Positions 12,201-16,874 of a stretch of 64,000 nt of DNA are shown one piece after another. How positions within the stretch are numbered: the stretch's first letter is position 1; every line of letters starts with the position of its first letter. Location of the stretch: the NCBI RefSeq assembly GCF_900177655.1, contig NZ_FXWK01000001.1:372001-436000 (forward strand). The letters run 5' to 3'. Under the pieces are notes generated by a model that saw only the letters and a list, made by a program, of their open reading frames with translations, made no database searches and was not told the DNA's origin. A program made the position numbers and the translations under genes. The DNA is from Devosia lucknowensis (GTDB lineage: Bacteria; Pseudomonadota; Alphaproteobacteria; Rhizobiales; Devosiaceae).

Positions 12201-13855
12201 ACGTCTACGACGCGCTCAGAACTGCAAAAGATGGCAATGTCACCTTGGAAAGCGCATTGTCTGCGAAGGGTGTGTCCTGGCCTGCGGATCTGTCGAATAA
12301 TTCGGCCGTATGGACCAGCGCTGATGGGCACAGCTTCGAAGTTGCGACCAACATCGACAATGTTTCGGCGCTTCCATGGAAGTATGAGATAGATTTCCAT
12401 GACAATCCGAACAAATTCGATTCTGCAATCGAATCCATAAGTATTTGGATTAACGGAAATAAATACGAGCAGCGCTACACATCCGGATTAAGCAATGATC
12501 AACGCTTTGACAGTGCAGCTGAAAATCTTGTGAGCCATTTGGCTGGCAAGGGTTTTGAGGTGTCGTACGAATCTGGCAGCAACAAGTTCACCGTATTTTC
12601 TGCGACTCCATTCAGCTCGATTTCCGGAAGTTCCACGTCAAATAACGCGGACTCAGCGACTGTTTATACCACGAATGGCACCTCAGTTGTCGGCCAGCCG
12701 AGCCCGGGGCTGATCACGTATACTGGCACGCCGCAAGTGACTACAGTTGGTTTCAATCCCGGTGGGTACGATGTCGGTGACGTCGTCTCAATTACGGTGG
12801 ATGGCGTGACCTACAACCACACAGTTGCCGCAAACCGGACATCGGCGCTTGAGGTCTTTAATGCCCTCAAGGCAGTAGGTGTAGGCGGGGTGACGCTTGC
12901 CAACAGTTTGTCGGGCAAGGGGGTGATGTGGGGAAATCTGGCGGGTAACTCGGTCACGCTCACCAGCTATCCGGGTGTCTCGTTTGCGATCACCACTGCA
13001 ATTGTCAATGCTGTCACGACCTTGCCATGGAAGTACGAAGTCGACTTCCAGAACTCCCCTAGCAACTTTGGGTACTTTCTTGACACAGATTATTCAGAGC
13101 GGATTTTCATCACTATTGGTGACACAACTTACTCTGCAACATACTCGAACCTTTTTGCCGGTCACGATGACAGGTTTGATAATGCTGCCGCTCGCCTAGT
13201 TTCCACACTAAACGGTGTATCGGGAATCTCTGCGAGCTACAATTCAAGCTCCAACACCTTCCATATCGAGTCGACGACTGCGCGTACGATAACGGCGACA
13301 TCGACATCCAGCGACACCGCTGGAGACGTCAAGACAACTCAAGAAGGTGGCGTATTGCCGCCACAACCTGCGCCGAGCGCTACGACGGTGACTGAGGCCA
13401 AGCAAGGAGATACCCTCCTGGGCAACGGAGGAAACGATGTCCTCCTTGGCGATGCCGGGAACGACTTCCTCAGCGGCGGTTCGGGTGACGATATCCTGAT
13501 CGGTGGCCTGGGGTCGGATACGATGCATGGCGGTACCGGTGCCGATACCTTCGTGATCGGGTCGGACTCGGGGACCAATGGCATCAAGGACATCATTGCC
13601 GATTACAGCCGGGCTGAAGGGGACGTGGTCGATCTCAGCACGTTGCTCGATGGTGCCATCACCAACGATACCAACATCGGCAACTATGTGCGTATCGTCG
13701 ACAGCGGCACTGATGCGACGGTCCAGGTCGATCTCAACGGCTCCACCGGTGGCGAGAACTGGGTGGATGTGGCGACGCTCAACAACCACGGCACCGTCGG
13801 TACCCAGATCGATATCAAGATCGACACCGACGACTTCACCATCAAGGTGATCTAA
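206..13855 (+). CDS. Giant LapA-like RTX adhesin, type I secreted, 4549 aa
   Basis: This is a very large surface adhesin, expected to leave the cell by a type I secretion system. The N-terminal ~125 residues resemble LapA retention modules and end in AAAG (nt 569-580), the kind of site cut by LapG proteases. Eleven DDxP linkers (about nt 1162 to 7797), most 560-640 bp apart, mark DUF5801/T1SS-143-type repeats. Further on are jelly-roll-like insertions (5755-6280, 6820-7320), cadherin/VCBS-like repeats (about 8620-10480), a THxN-motif region (10490-11080), a Calx-beta-like domain (11370-11740), a tandem duplicated domain (12090-13350), and RTX nonapeptides GGxGxDxxx (about 13410-13550) before a C-terminal secretion signal. 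The ATG at 206 is preferred because GGGGG lies 8 nt upstream; an in-frame ATG at 182 lacks a good ribosome site. No exporter genes are in the window. The family is certain; the ligand is unknown. Confidence 0.93.
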   Translation: MVENIRNSELNLVDGREGLGEVTLVAQAETPATDAPAPAPAEQGAETRVVVEIQDQVILRLPADASVDQPRVNGTDLEFVQADGSVIVVPNGAITGLTIFIGDVEIPPQTVAALFEANGIQAAAGPAGAGAQSSGGNFEVPVGGIGDAFAIGSLLDPTELSFSAPQQRDLLPGNLPPRFAFGSYAFNISEEGLAFGLADDNPLGLDTTDSTFYVIDLGASDPDRNPLSFTLSAPTEGLTSNGVAIEWQGVGSNHMYGTVNGATVIDITISGGSGFLIVNLLQPLDHSGINIEDVLQLGFVVTANDGRGGTATATITIGIEDDSPRLDQQESVGVDEDGLPNGVGNWWSDGDNPGKATSATGSLGILWGADNGDIDDTFNEDGSFAQDGGGRSVYFSAADIQAFLDSYGNLTSGGNPLVFTITSTTITASLAFGDGEGEGQSSQPIFKISLSDDGEGAYMFQLFGPLDHAPRGGQPGEGNEGGEGGGEEVILLRIEGEGEGDGESYEDDIVLNVGFTAKDADGDTIGGTFTVTIDDDLPVIRYNGNHDYVRIVDEDDIATKLSLGTSPNDGNADGSYTENPYNNETGPAIIYGSLSGVVNFGADGFGKYAINSGAADKFEAYGLSSQGAALSYQSGSDGAWATFTATAGGRTVFEFRINPADGKYEFRLFDQLDHDRPGDDWYDAPTSADQNFDLQDGSPFWDVLGLDFGSIVRAYDGDGDYVDLVGQLTIKVRDDVPELIKGRHETQIVDEQEIRTDWSTGTRPDGYPDNANDGNNSYTTVDGGAARVTGSLAHLVRSGADEALKFSFVDEAQVRSTLESLGLKSAGGVLSFDVQDGNVLWGFVNKDGPGSVYNEGQDRPVFKLTIQPDGKYTFDLIDQLDHDWADGENFDLQDKIAGELSSIDFGSVIKATDHDGDSVVLKDAFSIRIKDDVPEVKAGLGQASLSVDETRGTQSDADDTTSDAVKGLFAGVSNKGTDTDMNLGPQFATQGGVVTANVTPGADDVVSVSWSLAINGDNGKVFSGLRTTNGDKIFLSLEDGLVIGRVDQNNTGLGHPSEPAAFAIHIGANGTLSMVQYMSIQHATGDHDESAALIGNAIKAVVTVTDFDGDKDVDSVSIGNAISFQDDGPKVVRFEAKDGVRLVLDESVGTTGSTQDEGGRQNNDETLFGAADKAIGYARVAGADLFHETIDAGADGLKSKVYTLMLSGAAQNGKVYSDLTDTASGQKIILKQVGATIEGVTEFGGVRVFTVSVGADGTVSVNQFRAIKHNDNQDHDENGSDAEKIASGKLSLNLTVTDGDGDKHGGSFDLGQIIRFEDDGPSVGNNALISLEDDDLWGGIEGGTGDDIAPLNTTGFLAHEYGSDGAGSVLLVKPDALPDGFGYNLYNGDKTLIITQGGEPVIKIEITNTVTGAYKVTQLAAIDHPYGQDENNVEFSLKYKVTDGDGDTAIGTFKINVDDDSPVADIDLNYGGKLVLDESLGGSGNENDERDATWSDRTRDPYASQQLIGFAKGGEGSLFTLNNEMGADRPGSVTFALKLSAGATGLIDAQTNSAVLLKMVGTSVVGYFVSGGNDIPVFSISVDANDGDVRVFQYRALEHNDSTDHDEANSPEVLAYNLVKLEVTVTDHDGDSDSDSIDLGGRIKFEDDGPSVGIVAKSSAAIVLDESVGTTGSVQDEGGRQNNDETLEGAAQGAIGFGKIAAADLFTVAVDAGTDGLASQVYTLVIDNERSGLFDTATKSQIKLSCEDGVVVGKSEIGGHTVFTIAVAADGSVTVNQFRAIVHDDKTDHDEHNDANDGNLATGIENLAGKISLKVTVTDGDGDKASDSINLGKLISFEDDGPSISVAPVSGLSNGLFFDGFTANNNQWGQGSGYTSGTAGNWTITSSSNGGTYSTELQRVGDGYRGANSPTNSVMVDMEASPGNVAISQQINGLVANEVYRLSFEIGEASDAVAGSAKLEVFWNGVSVGTWDPNGGDMQTIVLNLVAQAGPNTLTFQEIGTSGDNTGTFLANVQINDLIIIDESASIQADSDEVAAAAVQNLFSGLVVGIDLNMQAQYAQGTGAVVASSVDYGADGKGAELAYAFSIVAGATTLKTTEGQVISLTLDGEGRVVGIYDDAGTSKVAFALHIGSGTGVVTVAQFVSLEHPVGGSSHDEGLYLPPGSVRVSVTATDGDGDKATASSDITQLIRFEDDGPSITGITADKFGAELIQNGSFENPANVPGGWQLFTSIEGWNSNGGVPFEIQSNGAGGLSGANGTANLVELDSDQDSGKTATNSTIAQTITTVAGQTYSLTFHYAARPGHAADNGMTVTVNGQSVFVLDPDADKGNGWQAVTVTFTATSASTTIAFTGTGTADEYGILLDEVSVKQVLNGLDDDSQLHGIAGGPGDDANGNIATGKINFDAGADGLKSIVATGVAGLKAILVGENGIGTQYDVAQTWEPNGKGGMLVGTIDTNGAAEGGVIQVYTLAIDASGNYTLTILRPLVHPITDNPATADIETAFEDNLDLNFGFTITDGDGDTISGELKFNVDDDTPVFGGDGIANAQVNALNSAVSGALNIAFGADGQHATNGLRITGWPQIDGIDATLSENGRMLVGKVGNTVVYELTLNSNGTYSFVQKAPIGLDTTVLHDTSLQGGFGPTATKDFGSFMLEGISGPLNGSGQGVGVANNGIENGEKLAVVFDDAMTSAKIGVDHIGNGTMRIDWVAKDANGQTVGSGSTATFNADGTLNIQNAAAFVRLELTGVWVSGPNANSTQFRIDSIGGTAQNAIDIDALTFEVSAKDGDGDRVSDTFTVALESNTAPTISLGTNDNEVLESGLSGGSTAGTGHTATGTFTIGDQDGLGDVVNVTVNGQTAQLNALVGKVFTSQLGEFKVTSYNATTGVAEYIYTLTKVTTDVDGIAETDSFDLTVSDGTLSSAPATITIEIVDDKPTANNDATSISEDGTSVSGNVLNNDVGGADGGKTVITAGSVSGAYGTLQLNADGTYTYTLKTDATTKATLQSLVPGQTLVEEFQYTMQDADGDPSSAQLTVTINGENDGVSITNLTPGANGGDAIVDEDDLLASRGNGESEGSDTSKQPTTVDGDFTVSAPDGIASLAIGGQAVITNGVFTSATITSALGNTLKVTGYDASTGVVTYKYTLNDNEAHPTGAGENLLFDDFSVVLKDDNNDTVSTTLSVKIVDDVPLANADVASVVEGGTVSGNVLTDGTPDIFGADGAATAGGVLGVATGSDTGVTANGNLGGTGIVGTYGQLTLNADGSYSYKANPNSVMPAGAVDHFVYSIMDADGDISTTTLTINVADSGLAAANEDVSVNEAALPTGSNPALSETISGNLSDNVTGGSGAKTFALDGNGAGSNGNLTLNSDGTWHYTLTSPVTTTPNANDGTQKANNVETFTYTVTDAYGNTAQNTITIDIIDDVPVANKDANTLTVYVDDLAVANVIAEWTGLSGGTSVKYYDRDGDGKNDEVRWGGGGQQSGYGFVDNSPASLNDLLTDKLFSLGKFTHYNQTIDAGTSISGATLKVNFTVLINGVPRIVGPITLTFAHNETPNDSSDPWVNADIVSISSTTSTITIDGQDYTLDVRGFTNQQGEVVNSVKTLEGQANNFDLMVRLVSSASADHKVTGDVLANDLAGADGGLAVIGVKFGANSDTNPANGFAVNGTYGKLVLNADGTYTYTLTADGASLPANASETFTYSVRDGDGDIKAADLVIKLNSQPSQVLSIAGVDTTVEEGDYAVFKLGFSTAITETIALDLSVLHGTTVSADIGGYQLSLDNGANWTSVSGSGITIPSGTNANHVLVRVATVDDAHVENDESFVLKAAVTSGNTWNSSVSGSATILDNDNFAPVAGADNIITNAGIGNAFKVPEWALLLNDTDANGDLLGISGTSGLNGLTASLTTNPGSVTINSNSPSGSFDYEVTDGKLVSNGHTSVTQDILGAIDGTDGDDIIIAGAWTGKQTSILTFASSYDVGDKVSITVDGRTFTHTVAVNKQTGEHVYDALRTAKDGNVTLESALSAKGVSWPADLSNNSAVWTSADGHSFEVATNIDNVSALPWKYEIDFHDNPNKFDSAIESISIWINGNKYEQRYTSGLSNDQRFDSAAENLVSHLAGKGFEVSYESGSNKFTVFSATPFSSISGSSTSNNADSATVYTTNGTSVVGQPSPGLITYTGTPQVTTVGFNPGGYDVGDVVSITVDGVTYNHTVAANRTSALEVFNALKAVGVGGVTLANSLSGKGVMWGNLAGNSVTLTSYPGVSFAITTAIVNAVTTLPWKYEVDFQNSPSNFGYFLDTDYSERIFITIGDTTYSATYSNLFAGHDDRFDNAAARLVSTLNGVSGISASYNSSSNTFHIESTTARTITATSTSSDTAGDVKTTQEGGVLPPQPAPSATTVTEAKQGDTLLGNGGNDVLLGDAGNDFLSGGSGDDILIGGLGSDTMHGGTGADTFVIGSDSGTNGIKDIIADYSRAEGDVVDLSTLLDGAITNDTNIGNYVRIVDSGTDATVQVDLNGSTGGENWVDVATLNNHGTVGTQIDIKIDTDDFTIKVI

Positions 13856-13879
13856 TCACCTGAAAATGTTGAACAAAAA

Positions 13880-13903
13880 GGGCGGCGCGAGCCGCCCTTT
13901 TTT
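13880..13903. terminator. Bidirectional intrinsic terminator between adhesin and protease genes
   Basis: A perfect 7-bp stem, GGGCGGC/GCCGCCC, with loop GCGA is followed by six T on the plus strand and preceded by a run of A. It can therefore terminate both convergent genes. The last bases overlap the stop codon of the minus-strand protease gene. Confidence 0.9.
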
Positions 13904-14741
13904 ATAGTCCCGATCCCGGTGCGACATTGGCCAGGTCGCGGGGCATGGCGGCGACGTTGCTGGCGCCACCGGTGAAGCCGTGGATATAGTTCTTGCCGGC
14001 GGCAAAGCTCATGATCGGCTGATACTGGGAGTAGGCGCTGTCGGCCTCGAGGCGGTTGCTAACATTATCAAGGACATAGGCGCCCGACGCGGTATGAACG
14101 ACCAGGACCGCGTGGAACAGGCGACGGCGCGTATCCTGCAGAACGACGATCTGCAGCTGCTCGTCGGCAATGCCAAGGCTGCGCAGAAGCCAGTATTTTG
14201 CGATCGCAAAATCTTCGCAATCTCCAGCGCCTTTCAGCGCCATTTCGCTCGGCGTCGCCCAATAGTCACCTTTGCCCCAGACAATGCTATCCTCGCGGTA
14301 ACGCATGGCGCCATTCACCGTGCGATTGACCAGATCGAGCATAGCGCGATCGGACAATCCAGCTGCGCGCGCGGCGACGCCCTGGACTTTTCGCGCGAAA
14401 CTGGTGTCGCAGCCGCGAACGCCTGATGTGGAGCAGTCGGTGTCGAAAAGGGCGGTGTGATCTTCGGCGCGGATGGTCTGCCACTTGGCGGCGGCAGGGA
14501 GCCGCGCGGCAGAGATGGCAACGGAGTGGAACACGCCAAGCCGGGGAGACGGAGCGTTGCTCAGCGTGGGCAAAGCCGCGGCCTCAGGGCGCGGCGTGGG
14601 CAGCGAGACAAACCGTTCGGTTGCCAGAATGCTTCCGCCCGAGCCGGGCTGCACCACCGCGGCAACAGTTGCTGCGAAAGAGGGTGTGACCGCGAGTGCG
14701 GAAATAGTAACAAGTGTTGCGAGTGCAGTCTTGAAAGACAT
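13902..14741 (-). CDS. lapG: LapG-type transglutaminase-like periplasmic cysteine protease, 279 aa
   Basis: This is a bacterial transglutaminase-like cysteine proteinase (BTLCP, peptidase C93). LapG members cut the N-terminal retention module of giant adhesins in the periplasm and so release them. A signal peptide (MSFKTALATL... ending near SFA at residue 23) is present. The likely catalytic triad is Cys175 in GDCEDFA, His210 in RLFHAVLV and Asp225 in YVLDN; acidic residues flanking the cysteine fit the calcium-binding loop of LapG. The gene converges on the adhesin gene, which carries an AAAG motif, making that adhesin the obvious substrate. GGAGAG precedes the ATG. The usual partner LapD is not adjacent. 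The symbol is assigned by family and context. Confidence 0.85.
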   Translation of the reverse strand: MSFKTALATLVTISALAVTPSFAATVAAVVQPGSGGSILATERFVSLPTPRPEAAALPTLSNAPSPRLGVFHSVAISAARLPAAAKWQTIRAEDHTALFDTDCSTSGVRGCDTSFARKVQGVAARAAGLSDRAMLDLVNRTVNGAMRYREDSIVWGKGDYWATPSEMALKGAGDCEDFAIAKYWLLRSLGIADEQLQIVVLQDTRRRLFHAVLVVHTASGAYVLDNVSNRLEADSAYSQYQPIMSFAAGKNYIHGFTGGASNVAAMPRDLANVAPGSGL

Positions 14742-14781
14742 TCGTCTCTCCGGTGTTTACCCAGAGAAGATCGCAACATTG

Positions 14782-14867
14782 AAATAAAACTTCGAAAATC
14801 GGCTTGGTTTTATTTGGATTTATTTATTCGATAAAATTTTATGGGTATATTTGCGGTCGGCGACCGC
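14782..14867. promoter_or_regulatory. AT-rich divergent control region between lapG-like and GGDEF-like genes
   Basis: The 214-bp gap between two divergent genes is strikingly AT-rich at 14780-14890. It has an exact 9-bp inverted repeat, AAATAAAAC (14782-14790) and GTTTTATTT (14807-14815), a TTTAT-TCG-ATAAA dyad just after it, and a GCGGTC-GGC-GACCGC hairpin at 14853-14867. These could be shared operators or promoter elements for both genes. Exact promoters cannot be assigned. Confidence 0.45.
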
Positions 14868-14955
14868 GAGAACATTAAAATTGTACATAATGCCCTTAGG
14901 CCGAATTGAGACATGGACGGCATGCTGTCATCCTATCTGCAGAGAGGGCACGTGC

Positions 14956-15522
14956 ATGGCCAAGTCGTGGCTGGACTGGATTACCGGCAAGTCCGAAGAG
15001 AACTGGGACCGGCGCAGCGACGAGGCGCGCGATCTGCCGCCGATCCAGGCGGGGGACATCGATCCGACCACGGGCGCCGTCAACTGGGTGCGCTTCGCCG
15101 CGATCCTCGAGGGCGAACAGGCCGTTCATCCTGGCGTGCTGCTGGTGGTGGATCTGGATGACCGGTCTGCCGCGATCGAAGCCATCGCCGAAGACCATCG
15201 CGCCGATATTCTTCCCTGGCTGGCGCAGTCCATCAAGCAGGCCGTTCGCGCGGATGACCTGGTCACCCACCTTCATGGCTACGCCTTTGCGGTTCTATTG
15301 CGCGGGGCACCCCAGGCGATTGCCGCACAACTGGCGTCGCGTATCCGCGAATCGGTGGATGACACGCTGTTCATGACGGCCTCAGGCATTGCACGACTCG
15401 GCGTTGCGGTGAGCGGCGTGTCGTATCCGTCGGAAAAGGCGGGCGAGGGCGGCCTGATCGAGGAAGCGCTCGATGGCCTGGCCGAAGCGAAGAATTCAGA
15501 CAGCCAGATCGTCATCAGCTGA
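14956..15522 (+). CDS. Degenerate GGDEF-domain protein with intact RxxD I-site, 188 aa
   Basis: The whole protein is essentially one GGDEF-type fold after a ~35-residue lead. A DPTTG opening and a VLLVVDLDD strand match the family. The active-site loop reads HGYAF (residues 107-111, nt 15274-15288) in place of GGDEF, so the catalytic and metal-binding residues are lost. Exactly five residues upstream sits RADD (98-101, nt 15247-15258), which fits the RxxD inhibitory site that binds c-di-GMP. No membrane segment or signal peptide is seen, so it should be cytosolic. Such proteins often act as c-di-GMP receptors; that role is inferred. The ATG at 14956 has AGAGAGGG 7 nt upstream. It is divergent from the LapG-like protease gene. 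Confidence 0.75.
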   Translation: MAKSWLDWITGKSEENWDRRSDEARDLPPIQAGDIDPTTGAVNWVRFAAILEGEQAVHPGVLLVVDLDDRSAAIEAIAEDHRADILPWLAQSIKQAVRADDLVTHLHGYAFAVLLRGAPQAIAAQLASRIRESVDDTLFMTASGIARLGVAVSGVSYPSEKAGEGGLIEEALDGLAEAKNSDSQIVIS

Positions 15523-15551
15523 CACAGTTCCGCCATCGCGCAGCATTTTTC

Positions 15552-15584
15552 AAACGGCTCCGCTGTAGTGGCCGGGCCGTTTTT
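15552..15584 (+). terminator. Intrinsic terminator after the GGDEF-like gene
   Basis: The stem AAACGGC (15552-15558) pairs with GCCGTTT (15576-15582), the loop can pair further, and a run of five T follows. It ends the short transcript before the LacI regulator gene. Confidence 0.7.
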
Positions 15585-15702
15585 CCCCAATCAGAGCTGC
15601 TGCAAAACCGCGGAAACCCGACGTTTTTTCAATTGTGATCGCGGCTTGGCGCAAACGCTGCAAGCACTCTTGACTTGCTCCTGCAATCGATTTCATCATC
15701 TA

Positions 15703-15716
15703 TGGGATCGGTCCCA
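15703..15716. promoter_or_regulatory. LacI-type operator at the regulator gene's own promoter
   Basis: TGGGATCGGTCCCA is a near-perfect dyad 30 bp upstream of the LacI-family start codon. It matches 12 of 14 positions of a dyad at 16816-16829 in front of the transporter operon, which suggests autoregulation. A TTGACT -35-like box lies upstream at 15670-15675. Confidence 0.65.
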
Positions 15717-15746
15717 CAAGAGGCCGACAGGAGGAGATTGGGCGGG

Positions 15747-16769
15747 ATGGTCACCATCACCGACGTGTCAAAACGCGCGGGCGTATCACGCTCCACCGTT
15801 TCGCGGGTGGTGGCCGGCAACGGCTATGTGTCGGAAACCAATCGCAAGGCGATCGAGACCGCCATTGCCGAACTCGGATATCGTCCGAACACTCTTGCGC
15901 AGGCGCTGAGGTCCAACCGCTCCAATGTAATCGGCGCCGTGGTGGTGGATATTGGCACACCTTACTTTGCCAACATCGTCTACGGGGTGCAGCGCGCCAT
16001 CCGCCCGGCGGGCAAGTCGCTGATGGTCTCGTCTGGCTATGCCAACCAGGACCAGGAAGCGCGCGCCATCGTCGAGATGGTTGATCGATCCTGCGACGGC
16101 ATCGTCCTTTATCTCGAGCGGCCGATGCGGGCTGACGCCGTCGAAATCCTGCGCAAGGCGCGCATCCCCGTCGTGTCGATCGGGCATGACCATTGTCCGC
16201 TCTCGAGGGGGATTGTGAGCCTCGACAATTTCGAGGGCGCCCGGGCCGCCATGCGCTATTTGCTGGAGCAGGGGCACCGGGACATCGTCTACCTTTCCGG
16301 CGATCCGACGATCGGCGACGCCATCGATCGTCTCGAAGGCGTGAAGGCGGCCCTGGCCGAGGTGGGCAGGACGCTCGATGATATCGAGGTGTTGGCCGGA
16401 CTCTTCCACGAAAGCTTCGGATATTCCGCCGGCCGGGACCTGCTGGCGCGGCGACGCGACTTTACCGCCGTTTTTGCAGGAGCGGATGTGATCGCAGCCG
16501 GTTTTTACCTGGCGCTTGGCGAAGCCGGGCTGCGCGTGCCGCACGACATCTCGGTCATCGGCTTCGATGATGGCTATCACGCCCAATTTATGTCGCCCCC
16601 GCTGACGACCATCCGCCAGAAGCCCGATGACCTCGGGGAGAAAGCGGCGGGGCACCTTCTTGATTTGCTGGCGGAGCCCTCTGCAGGGCCGCTGCAATCG
16701 CTGGTCCGCACCAACCTGGTGCTGCGCTCCAGCGTGGCTGCACTTCAACCGGTCAAGGAGGTTGCATAG
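15747..16769 (+). CDS. LacI-family transcriptional regulator, 340 aa
   Basis: The N-terminal helix-turn-helix (ITDVSKRAGVSRSTVSRVV) and hinge (NTLAQALRS) are classic for LacI, followed by a periplasmic-binding-protein-like effector domain. It should repress the downstream Opp/Dpp-type importer until a small ligand, probably a sugar or oligosaccharide, binds. Matching dyads before this gene and before the transporter operon support this. The ATG at 15747 is chosen because the domain begins there and AGGAGG lies 12 nt upstream; an in-frame ATG at 15675 would add 24 unlikely residues. The effector is not identifiable from sequence. Confidence 0.88.
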   Translation: MVTITDVSKRAGVSRSTVSRVVAGNGYVSETNRKAIETAIAELGYRPNTLAQALRSNRSNVIGAVVVDIGTPYFANIVYGVQRAIRPAGKSLMVSSGYANQDQEARAIVEMVDRSCDGIVLYLERPMRADAVEILRKARIPVVSIGHDHCPLSRGIVSLDNFEGARAAMRYLLEQGHRDIVYLSGDPTIGDAIDRLEGVKAALAEVGRTLDDIEVLAGLFHESFGYSAGRDLLARRRDFTAVFAGADVIAAGFYLALGEAGLRVPHDISVIGFDDGYHAQFMSPPLTTIRQKPDDLGEKAAGHLLDLLAEPSAGPLQSLVRTNLVLRSSVAALQPVKEVA

Positions 16770-16815
16770 CCATTCGTCATGCCGGCCCGGGAAAGGCTGG
16801 TCGTTCTAATCAGGG

Positions 16816-16829
16816 TGGGATCGATCTCA
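16816..16829. promoter_or_regulatory. LacI-type operator before the ABC transporter operon
   Basis: TGGGATCGATCTCA sits in a longer dyad (GGTG...CACC) 46 bp upstream of the binding-protein start codon. Together with the site at 15703-15716 it gives the consensus TGGGATCGRTCYCA. This resembles the TGGGA-N4-TCCCA form known for several LacI repressors, including cellobiose/beta-glucoside regulators. Confidence 0.65.
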
Positions 16830-16874
16830 CCCAATGAAATTCTCGAGGAGGAGAATATCGTGGAGGGAACTAGA

